From Bacteroidota bacterium (GTDB lineage Bacteria; Bacteroidota; Bacteroidia; Bacteroidales; Prolixibacteraceae), in NCBI GenBank assembly GCA_030691295.1, contig JAUYEQ010000011.1:1-8950 (forward strand): a DNA stretch of 8,950 nt, in the 5' to 3' direction. Position numbers and translations under genes: made by a program. Numbering within the stretch: the stretch's first letter is position 1; each line of letters opens with the position of its first letter. Positions 1 through 6,229 of this stretch are shown piece after piece. The notes beneath the pieces are model-generated. The model worked only from the letters and a program-made list of their open reading frames with translations. It made no database searches and was not told where the DNA came from.

Positions 1-54
1 TCAATTTAATAAGCAAGCTATCTTTTATCTTTTTTAATTCAAATCGCTCAATTT

Positions 55-330
55 AGGTACAAACCTACAGTTATCGTAAGGACTGCTTTCCAGAACCCCC
101 CTACGGGGGGCAGGGGGGCTTTAATTTCTGTTCGCGATAACGGCCCAGGCATCCCACCACACATCATCGACAAAATCTTCCAGCCCTTCTTCACAACCAA
201 ACCTACCGGCGAAGGTACCGGATTGGGATTATCGCTGAGTTACGATATTGTAAAAGCACATGGTGGAGAATTGAAGGTGGAGACAAAGGAAGGCGAAGGA
301 AGTGAGTTTATAATCAGCATTCCATTTTAA
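55..330 (+). pseudogene. 3' remnant of a histidine kinase gene (HATPase_c end)
   Basis: Reading from base 55 to the TAA at 328-330 gives the C-terminal end of a histidine kinase ATPase domain: a G1 box DNGPG, an F-box region [10 protein letters not shown], a G2 box [10 protein letters not shown] and the ending [12 protein letters not shown]. It closely matches the end of the kinase at 4147-6186 in protein and in DNA, including a shared 18-base run ttacgatattgtaaaagc. Matching starts around YKPTVIVRT (58 onward). Before that, bases 1-54 resemble nothing in the other kinase, and all three forward frames have stops there (TAA TAA at 7-12, TAA at 35-37, TAG at 54-56). No credible start codon precedes the domain, and the H box and N box are missing from the window. 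I infer a 5'-truncated or interrupted gene. An intact upstream portion separated by an insertion before base 1 cannot be excluded. Confidence 0.75.
94..120 (-). repeat. C/G-run palindromic repeat inside the kinase remnant
   Basis: This 27-base element has a hairpin core of six C, TAC, six G (96-110), then CA, six G and CT. Its reverse complement is the same as the element at 5862-5888 except for one base in the hairpin loop. It is read in frame as roughly NPPTGGRGA, just before the [10 protein letters not shown] segment. That is the same place at which the element at 5941-5970 lies in the intact kinase. C/G-run palindromes like this are seen as dispersed repeats in Bacteroidota genomes (general knowledge, not searched here). 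Confidence 0.8.
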
Positions 331-384
331 AGCAATAAAAATTGAATATTAAAATCAATGTAATTATCACAAAAATAACGGATT

Positions 385-1113
385 ATGAGAAAATTAATTT
401 TAATCACAGGAGTAATGCTTTTTTCCCTGAACATTTTACTGGCGCAACGGGAAATGCGTCAGCGGATACCATTAATCGGATCACAGGCTCCAGCTTTCAA
501 AGCTCCGTCAACCAATGGTTCGGTTTCATTTCCGGATGATTTTGGGAAGGACTGGAAAATTCTTTTTGCCCACCCACGCGATTTTACCCCGGTATGTTCA
601 TCCGAAATCCTGGAACTGGCATACCGTCAAACTGAATTTAAAGAGCTGGGGACACACATTATTGTCATCTCGGTCGATAGATTGGCTTCACACAGAAGCT
701 GGAAAGCCGATCTCGAAGATGTAAGTTTTAAAGGTCGCAGCAGGGTAAAAATCGACTTTCCGCTGGTGGTTGACAGCTCTTCGGTAATCTCATACAGTTA
801 CGGAATGGTTGATCCGCAGGCCATGAATCACCAAAGTATCAGGGGCGTATTTTTTATTGATCCTGAAAATAAGATCAGGGCTTTTCAATTTTATCCAAAT
901 GAAGTTGGCCGAAGTACCGATGAAATTGTGCGGTTATTAAAAGCGCTTCAAACGCAGTACAGCCATCAAAATACAGTAATTCCGGCCAACTGGCAACCGG
1001 GCGATGATGTGATGGTTCCGATTCTTACGAAAGAGGATAAAGAGGAATTGAAAAGTTCGGAATCGAAAATTCACTTCATCAATTGGTACATGATATTCAG
1101 AAAACTCAAATAA
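385..1113 (+). CDS. Exported 1-Cys peroxiredoxin, Prx6-like
   Basis: A thiol peroxidase of the AhpC/TSA superfamily, predicted to reduce hydrogen peroxide or organic hydroperoxides in the periplasm. Residues 1-20 form a signal peptide (basic start, hydrophobic LILITGVMLFSLNILLA, likely cut before Q21). The active-site motif is HPRDFTPVCSSE, with T68 and peroxidatic C71; R153 in SIRGVFFIDP is the likely catalytic arginine. The ANWQPGDDVMVP segment (201-212) is typical of the Prx6 group. C71 is the only cysteine in the protein. The C-terminal arm HFINWYMIFRKL keeps the tryptophan of the usual Prx6-like arm but has F and I where many prokaryotic members have two cysteines. No clear promoter consensus or ribosome binding site is visible in the 54-base gap upstream; the start is set by the signal peptide. 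The next gene follows after 15 bases, so the two are probably co-transcribed. Confidence 0.93.
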   Translation: MRKLILITGVMLFSLNILLAQREMRQRIPLIGSQAPAFKAPSTNGSVSFPDDFGKDWKILFAHPRDFTPVCSSEILELAYRQTEFKELGTHIIVISVDRLASHRSWKADLEDVSFKGRSRVKIDFPLVVDSSSVISYSYGMVDPQAMNHQSIRGVFFIDPENKIRAFQFYPNEVGRSTDEIVRLLKALQTQYSHQNTVIPANWQPGDDVMVPILTKEDKEELKSSESKIHFINWYMIFRKLK

Positions 1114-1128
1114 TTATATCGGCAAACT

Positions 1129-3561
1129 ATGAAACTATTCAGAAACACAGCACTGATTCTTTTCCTTTTAATTGGTCAATTTGGAAAGGCACAGCAGGGA
1201 GGGACTCAAATACGAGGTTCAGTTTACAGTTCGGATAATGAACCAGCCATGTTTTCTACAATCATGTTACTCGATCAGGACTCGGTTTTGATTGGTGGCG
1301 CCTTAACGAAGGAAGATGGTTCTTTCATCATAGAGAAGGTTGCGCCGGGAAATTATTCTATTCAGGTAAAGAACATGGGATTCCACACTTATACCTCAAA
1401 AAAGTTATCCATCGCCAGTAATGAAAATTTAAGTCTGGATAAAATCACCCTGATTCCATCGACAACCCAGCTGGATGAGGCGGTAGTTACCGCCCGAAAA
1501 GCAATGGTTGAAATACGTGCCGATAAAATAGTTTACAATGTTGCGAGCAGTCCAAATGCTTCAGGAAACAACGGAATGGAACTGATTGGCAAAGCGCCGG
1601 GGATCATTGTGGATATGGACAAAAACATCATCCTTCAGGGAAAATCGGGGGTTCAGATTTATATCAATGGACGTCCTACAAGACTATCGGGAAATGATCT
1701 GACCAACTTTTTGGAAAGTTTGCGTTCCGAGAATATTGAGTCCATGGAAATCATTACCAATCCTTCGTCGAAATATGACGCTGAAGGCACTGCCGGGGTC
1801 ATCAACATCGTTTTGAAAAAAAATACCAGCCTGGGATTCAACGGAAATGCAACAGGAAGTTTTTCTCAGGGCACTTTTTCAAGATCAAGTGTCGGAACTT
1901 CGTTAAATTATAGTGGCGAGAAGATAAATCTATTCACTTCGCTGAGTGTTTCAGATAATAATTGGCAGACTGATTTTGACGAAACAACCTATCAAAGTGG
2001 ATTCCTTTTAGACAAAAATTCAAAAAGCGAAAACAACTCAAAAGCCATCAATTTTTCGGGAGGGTTGGATTATACCATCAATCCCGAACAATCTGTAAGT
2101 ATCGACGGAAGAGTACTGGTAAACAAAAGGGACAATGTGCTTCGAAGTACTACCGGAGTTTTTGATACAACAGATCTGGTGAACGGTGAAATTCTCAGGG
2201 CGGCAGCGCTGGATAAGATGCCGAGCGAAAATTATATTCTGAATGCCAATTACCGCAATGCTTTCAGCGAGACATCAAATCTTTCGGCTGATCTGAGTTT
2301 TGGAAAATATTCAAGCAAAAAAAATACCCTCCAGCCCAATGACTATGTGAATGCTGTTGATGGTGTAATCCTGAGAACTTTGAACAAGGAATATGATGCA
2401 AATACCCAGATTGACTTGTGGTCCACCAAAGTTGATTATGAAAAGAAACTAAAAAAAATCACCCTCTCTTCCGGAGCCAAATATTCATACATCACAACCG
2501 GCAATCAACTTGCATTTTACAATGTCGAAAATGGACTGCCAATTTTCGACAATACCAGGAGCAATGATTTCAATTATCTCGAAAAGGTAGCTGCTGTTTA
2601 TTTTATACTGAATGTAAATCCAACGGATAAGCTCATGATCAATGCCGGTTTGAGGATGGAAAATACTTCGTCACTGGGTCTTCTGGAAAGTAAAATCCAA
2701 ACCGACAACAACAGGGTTTCCAGAAATTACCTTGATTTTTTCCCAAACCTGGGCATATCGTTCGATGACAAAAAAAACAATGCATTAAGTATAAGTTACG
2801 GACGACGGATAACAAGGCCAAATTACCAGGATTTAAATCCATTTGAATCCCGGTCGAGCGAATTGTCGGCCTGGAAAGGCAATCCGTTTTTGAAACCCAA
2901 TTACATTGATAACTATCAGATATCCTATTCATTCAAGAGGAAGTTGGTTATTTCAAACACGTATAGCGTCACCCACGATTTCTTTGCTACCATATTTGAA
3001 ATTTCGCAGGAAAAAGGGAATGTACTGATCCCGCGAAACATGCAGAAATCAACCAACAATGGATTGTCGGTCAGTTATCCGCTTCGGATCATAAAATGGT
3101 GGGATTTATCTTCCTTTTTCAATTACAACTTCGAAACTTACAAAGGTGATCTGAACGGGACGAAAATTGATTTGAAAGCCAGTACCTATAATCTCCGTTT
3201 GCAAAATAACCTCCAATTGCCCAAAGCAGTGACGATGGAACTCACCTATTACCTTAATAGTCCCTGGATTTGGAGAGGTTCAGTAAATGTTGAAGGATTT
3301 TCCGGCTTGAGTATTGGCGTTAAAAAAGAATTCCTTGATAAAAAGTTATTGGTTCAGCTTACAGGAAATGATATTTTAAATACCTCAAGTGATTATCACT
3401 ACAAAAGCAACTACGGCGGGATGATTGTCGATGGAGTAATAAGTTTTGACAATCGGCGGGCAGGCATAAGCGCAACCTATAAATTCGGTAATCAAAAGGC
3501 AAAAGCCAGGAAAAAGAGCAAATCGGGAATTGATGATGAATTAAAGCGGATATCGGAATAA
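1129..3561 (+). CDS. TonB-receptor-like outer-membrane beta-barrel protein
   Basis: An 810-residue outer-membrane protein. Residues 1-21 are a signal peptide ending GKA before QQ. Residues about 27-108 form a carboxypeptidase-regulatory-like beta domain (IRGSVYSSDNEPAMFSTIML, GSFIIEKVAPGNYSIQVKNMGF). A TonB-box-like TQLDEAVVTARK (113-124) follows, then a plug domain at about 125-232 with GKSGVQIYINGRP and the hallmark IESMEIITNPSSKYDAEGTAG. The rest is a barrel with features of the OMP_b-brl_3 type (YGRRITRPNYQDLNPFE; GNPFLKPNYIDNYQISYSFK). The last strand, GISATYKFG, is followed by a basic tail of about 25 residues, usual in this family. Length is ordinary for the family. The substrate is not known; peptide, metal-chelate or other uptake is possible. 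The upstream peroxiredoxin gene is 15 bases away and probably shares its transcript. I see no hairpin terminator after the stop. Confidence 0.93.
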   Translation: MKLFRNTALILFLLIGQFGKAQQGGTQIRGSVYSSDNEPAMFSTIMLLDQDSVLIGGALTKEDGSFIIEKVAPGNYSIQVKNMGFHTYTSKKLSIASNENLSLDKITLIPSTTQLDEAVVTARKAMVEIRADKIVYNVASSPNASGNNGMELIGKAPGIIVDMDKNIILQGKSGVQIYINGRPTRLSGNDLTNFLESLRSENIESMEIITNPSSKYDAEGTAGVINIVLKKNTSLGFNGNATGSFSQGTFSRSSVGTSLNYSGEKINLFTSLSVSDNNWQTDFDETTYQSGFLLDKNSKSENNSKAINFSGGLDYTINPEQSVSIDGRVLVNKRDNVLRSTTGVFDTTDLVNGEILRAAALDKMPSENYILNANYRNAFSETSNLSADLSFGKYSSKKNTLQPNDYVNAVDGVILRTLNKEYDANTQIDLWSTKVDYEKKLKKITLSSGAKYSYITTGNQLAFYNVENGLPIFDNTRSNDFNYLEKVAAVYFILNVNPTDKLMINAGLRMENTSSLGLLESKIQTDNNRVSRNYLDFFPNLGISFDDKKNNALSISYGRRITRPNYQDLNPFESRSSELSAWKGNPFLKPNYIDNYQISYSFKRKLVISNTYSVTHDFFATIFEISQEKGNVLIPRNMQKSTNNGLSVSYPLRIIKWWDLSSFFNYNFETYKGDLNGTKIDLKASTYNLRLQNNLQLPKAVTMELTYYLNSPWIWRGSVNVEGFSGLSIGVKKEFLDKKLLVQLTGNDILNTSSDYHYKSNYGGMIVDGVISFDNRRAGISATYKFGNQKAKARKKSKSGIDDELKRISE

Positions 3562-3651
3562 AAAAGAAAAGCGACACAAAAGAAATTAAATAATATGACA
3601 ATATGTTCAGCAATTAAACTAACAATCATATTGCCGGCATAAGCATGGTGG

Positions 3652-3661
3652 GATAGCTATC
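3652..3661. repeat. Palindrome gatagctatc, intergenic copy
   Basis: A perfect 10-base palindrome in the 237-base gap after the barrel gene. The shared context continues as gatagctatcgga, the same string found at 5751-5763 inside the histidine kinase gene, where the palindrome is 14 bases long. It is too A+T-rich and lacks the T run of a rho-independent terminator. It may be a copy of a dispersed repeat or a protein-binding site. The rest of the gap (3562-3798) is A+T-rich, with only a promoter candidate visible. Confidence 0.5.
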
Positions 3662-3678
3662 GGAGCACGCTGGGAAAA

Positions 3679-3710
3679 TTTGTATTTGTGTTTTAATTTG
3701 TTTAAATTTA
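3679..3710 (+). promoter_or_regulatory. Candidate Bacteroidota-type promoter for the small protein-kinase operon
   Basis: TTTG at 3679-3682, then 20 bases, then TAAATTTA at 3703-3710. The Bacteroidota housekeeping consensus is TTTG, 19-21 bases, TAnnTTTG, so only the last base of the -7 element differs. Transcription would begin near 3715-3720, giving an untranslated leader of about 80 bases before the ATG at 3799. The region is A+T-rich, so chance matches are easy, and start-site mapping has not been done. Confidence 0.42.
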
Positions 3711-3798
3711 ATAGAATTAAAAATTCGACTTCGTAAGAATTGGAAGAAGATAAATATTTACAAAATAATTTTTCATTATAATTTAATAAGATAAAAGT

Positions 3799-4125
3799 AT
3801 GGCAACAATTTCAGTTTCTTTTGATGGTGTGGATTTAATATTGTCTGATAACGGACATACAAACGCCAGTCGCAGTGAACAAATACATTGGCACCCAGGC
3901 AGTGGTGTTAAATCTGTTACAGATGTTACAGCAAAATCTTCTTCTCCCGTATCAACAGCAAACTTTTGGTCGAATCCTCCTCATCAAAATGGTGTGAACT
4001 TTAAGGGAACAATTGACAGTACAACAGAAGGTGACTGGGACTATGACATTAGTTGTAATGTAGGAACCAATAGTAATCCGGTAATTAAAACAATAGACCC
4101 AAAGATTCAGGTTCTTTCAAGGTAA
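3799..4125 (+). CDS. Small beta-rich protein of unknown function
   Basis: I do not recognise a named family. The 108-residue product has no signal peptide, no lipobox and no membrane segment, so it is predicted cytoplasmic unless exported by another route. It alternates short beta-prone stretches with polar turns: ISVSFDGVDLILSDNG at the start, EQIHWHPGSGVKSVTDV, FKGTIDS, DWDYDISC, and a final TIDPKIQVL. The layout suggests a small beta-sandwich. Histidines 20, 30, 32 and 62 and the single cysteine C86 could bind metal, but no classical cupredoxin ligand set is seen. The start is the only reasonable ATG, after an A+T-rich leader with a promoter candidate about 90 bases upstream. The kinase gene begins 21 bases after its stop, so co-transcription is likely. 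A role linked to that kinase is inference only. Confidence 0.75.
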   Translation: MATISVSFDGVDLILSDNGHTNASRSEQIHWHPGSGVKSVTDVTAKSSSPVSTANFWSNPPHQNGVNFKGTIDSTTEGDWDYDISCNVGTNSNPVIKTIDPKIQVLSR

Positions 4126-4146
4126 ATTTTTTCAAACCATATTTCC

Positions 4147-6186
4147 ATGTTGTTTAAAGTAAAAGACTATTTTTTACTGATAAGTTTTCTGTGTCTTATT
4201 CTTCCTGCTGTTTACAGCCAGGATCAACGAGTGGCAGACAGCCTGAAGATCATTTATAACGAGGGTACGTTAAATGATGCTGACAGGCTGGAATTACTGA
4301 AGCAATTATCCTTCAATGAGGTAATGGATCTGAATTTGTCGTTAAAATATGCGGAGGAATTAATAAACCTGGCCATAAGTACAGGAAATAATAAGTTACT
4401 GCATAGCGGTTATTTTCTAAAGGGAAATAAGAAAAGATTATTTGGCGATTTGGAAGAAGCGCTGGATGCCTACATTAAAAGTGCAGAAACTGCCCGGTTG
4501 GAAAATAATACGAGGGGCGAAGGAAATGCTTATGGTGCCATTGCCGATATTTACTCTATTTCAAATAATCATTCGAATGCAAGACTATATTATAATAAAG
4601 CCATTGCTATACTAAGAGAATCAAATGACTCTGTTCCCTTAGCTTCTGTCATTCTAAATGCCGGGGATTTTTTTATGAATAACCAAATTTACGATACGGC
4701 TTATGTGTATTTTAAGGAATCAGAAATCATATTTGAAAAGCTCAATTACTTAATCGGGAAGGCATATAGTATTGGTAATATCGGAATGGTTTACGCCAAT
4801 ACAGGAGAAAGCAATCTTGCTGAAAAGAATATCAGGGAAGCTATTGAGATATTGGAAGAACTGGGTGACTTTTATCCCATTTGTGTTTATCTTGTTTCAA
4901 TGGCCGATATTTATATTGAAAAAGGAGATGATCGTGCTGCATTAAATTATGCATTGAAAAGCCTGACACTTGCCCGGCAATATGGACTGAAAGAACAAAT
5001 TCGGGATGCCAATCTTAAACTTTCAGAACTTTATGAACGTGCTGGAAACATGGAAGAATCTTACAAATATTATAAAGATTACATCACCTTCAGGGACAGT
5101 ATCAATAATATTATAACAGTACAGAGCCTGGCAAATCTTCGCACCGATTTCGAGGTTTCCCGAAAGCAGGCAGAAGTGGATCTGCTCAACCACCAAAAAC
5201 AGAACCAGCGGTGGTGGTTAATAACCATTGCCGGTATTTTATTTTCAACATTTGCAGTATTGTTTATGTTCTACCGAAACAATAAAAACAAACAAAAGGC
5301 AAATGCCCTGCTTCAGGAACAAAAAGAGAAAGTCGAAAACACGCTTATCAATTTAAAAGCCACCCAATCTCAACTCATCCAATCAGAAAAAATGGCTTCA
5401 TTAGGCGAACTCACCGCCGGTATTGCACATGAAATACAGAATCCGCTGAACTTCGTGAATAATTTTTCGGAATTAAGCAACGAATTGATTGATGAAATGA
5501 AAGATGAACTGGCGGCTGGCAACTGGCAACTGGCAACTGAAATTGCTGACGATGTAAAACAAAACCTCGAAAAAATAAACCACCACGGCAAACGCGCCGA
5601 TGCCATTGTAAAAGGAATGCTGCAGCACTCACGTTCTTCAAACGGACATAAAGAACCAACTGATATTAATAAATTGGCCGATGAATATTTGCGGCTGGCC
5701 TTTCATGGACTCAAAGCAAAAGACAAATCGTTTAATGCTGAATTCATCCCGATAGCTATCGGAACCGACTTCGACCCTACCCTTCCCAAAATCAACGTTA
5801 TTCCGCAGGATATTGGGCGGGTGTTGCTGAATTTGATTAATAATGCGTTTTATGCGGTCACAGCCCCCCTGCCCCCCGAAGGGGGGTTCAAAGACCCGAA
5901 TTACGTACATAAACCGGTGGTCATAGTGAAGACTTCTTACCTCCCCCCTTCGGGGGGAATGAGGGGGGCTTGTTTGATTAGCGTTAAAGACAACGGCCCC
6001 GGAATTTCTCCTGAAATCGTTGATAAAATCTTCCAACCTTTCTTCACCACCAAACCCACCGGACAGGGTACTGGATTAGGATTATCGCTGGCTTACGATA
6101 TTGTAAAAGCGCATGGTGGAGAGTTGAAAGTGGAAACGAAGGAGGGCGAAGGATCGGAGTTTATCATTCATTTACCTTATCTTTAA
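4147..6186 (+). CDS. Membrane histidine kinase with periplasmic TPR sensor
   Basis: A 679-residue sensor kinase. A signal peptide (1-24, ending AVYS before Q25) leads to about six TPR-like repeats (roughly 85-315), predicted periplasmic. A coiled coil, one membrane helix (about 356-376, WWLITIAGILFSTFAVLFMF) and a second coiled coil follow. The cytoplasmic H box is EKMASLGELTAGIAHEIQNP, with phosphoacceptor H428. The ATPase domain has an N box NLINNAFYAV (562-571), G1 DNGPG (615-619), F box FQPFF (629-633) and G2 GTGLGL (641-646). All core residues are present, so it should be active. No receiver domain is attached; the convergent receiver-phosphatase gene is the nearest candidate partner. 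Oddly, four repeat-derived tracts are read in frame: residues about 455-465, 534-539, 573-581 and 599-608. The last two sit between the N and G1 boxes. The upstream gap to the small gene is 21 bases. The signal it senses is unknown. Confidence 0.93.
   Translation: MLFKVKDYFLLISFLCLILPAVYSQDQRVADSLKIIYNEGTLNDADRLELLKQLSFNEVMDLNLSLKYAEELINLAISTGNNKLLHSGYFLKGNKKRLFGDLEEALDAYIKSAETARLENNTRGEGNAYGAIADIYSISNNHSNARLYYNKAIAILRESNDSVPLASVILNAGDFFMNNQIYDTAYVYFKESEIIFEKLNYLIGKAYSIGNIGMVYANTGESNLAEKNIREAIEILEELGDFYPICVYLVSMADIYIEKGDDRAALNYALKSLTLARQYGLKEQIRDANLKLSELYERAGNMEESYKYYKDYITFRDSINNIITVQSLANLRTDFEVSRKQAEVDLLNHQKQNQRWWLITIAGILFSTFAVLFMFYRNNKNKQKANALLQEQKEKVENTLINLKATQSQLIQSEKMASLGELTAGIAHEIQNPLNFVNNFSELSNELIDEMKDELAAGNWQLATEIADDVKQNLEKINHHGKRADAIVKGMLQHSRSSNGHKEPTDINKLADEYLRLAFHGLKAKDKSFNAEFIPIAIGTDFDPTLPKINVIPQDIGRVLLNLINNAFYAVTAPLPPEGGFKDPNYVHKPVVIVKTSYLPPSGGMRGACLISVKDNGPGISPEIVDKIFQPFFTTKPTGQGTGLGLSLAYDIVKAHGGELKVETKEGEGSEFIIHLPYL
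5509..5536 (+). repeat. Heptamer tandem repeat (ctggcaa) inside the kinase gene
   Basis: Four adjacent 7-base units: one variant (ctggcgg) followed by three perfect copies of ctggcaa. A partial fifth (ctgaa) follows. Because the unit is not a multiple of three, each copy is read differently, giving LAAGNWQLATE (residues 455-465) in the helical linker after the H box. Related kinases have a helical segment of similar length here, so the tract may replace rather than extend sequence. Confidence 0.75.
5748..5763. repeat. Palindrome ccgatagctatcgg inside the kinase gene
   Basis: A perfect 14-base palindrome (5749-5762), extended by flanking c and a. It is read as part of IPIAIG (residues 534-539), between SFNAEF and TDFDPTLPKIN. 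From memory, related Bacteroidota kinases run SFNA-x-x-KTDFD with no such insert, so about five residues appear to be added. The core gatagctatcgga recurs in the gap at 3652-3664. Confidence 0.65.
5862..5888 (+). repeat. C/G-run palindromic repeat, copy 1 in the kinase gene
   Basis: The element reads AG, six C, TG, then a hairpin core of six C, GAA, six G (5872-5886), then TT. It is translated in frame as APLPPEGGF (residues 573-581), straight after the N box. It is the inverted counterpart of the copies at 5941-5970 and 94-120. Compared with the reverse complement of 94-120 it differs at one base. Confidence 0.85.
5941..5970 (-). repeat. C/G-run palindromic repeat, copy 2 in the kinase gene (inverted)
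   Basis: The hairpin core is six C, TTC, six G (5943-5957), followed by AATGA, six G and CT. Reverse complemented, it matches copy 1 except that the spacer between the outer C run and the core is TCATT rather than TG. It is read in frame as LPPSGGMRGA (residues 599-608), immediately before the strand leading into the G1 box. With copy 1 it forms an inverted pair 52 bases apart that could fold into a long stem in the mRNA. Confidence 0.85.
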
Positions 6187-6229
6187 ATCATGCGAATCAT
6201 TTCATCAATTAAATCATTATTCCGTCATT

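Noticed and set aside
94..120. The C/G-run hairpin as a transcription terminator
   Set aside because: It lies inside kinase-derived coding sequence, is followed by open frame, and has no T run after it.
342..539. A 65-codon plus-strand frame overlapping the peroxiredoxin start
   Set aside because: It overlaps the signal peptide and N-terminus of the peroxiredoxin in another frame, and its composition does not look like a real protein.
2639..2932. A 97-codon minus-strand open frame inside the barrel gene
   Set aside because: It lies wholly within a well-supported coding region on the other strand and has no recognisable domain.
3711..3735. The gaattaaaaattc inverted repeat as a hairpin regulator
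   Set aside because: The stem is five A+T-rich pairs with a tiny loop in an A+T-rich gap, which is easily due to chance.
5862..5970. The repeated palindromes as a CRISPR array
   Set aside because: There are only two copies, in opposite orientation, within a coding frame, and no cas genes are present.
5638..6036. A 132-codon minus-strand open frame inside the kinase gene
   Set aside because: It is the complement of the conserved ATPase domain. Its Pro/Gly/Arg-rich stretches come from the C/G-run repeats and it has no protein-like features of its own.
6187..6229. A bidirectional terminator between the convergent kinase and phosphatase genes
   Set aside because: No G+C-rich stem of useful length can be drawn in the 43 bases.
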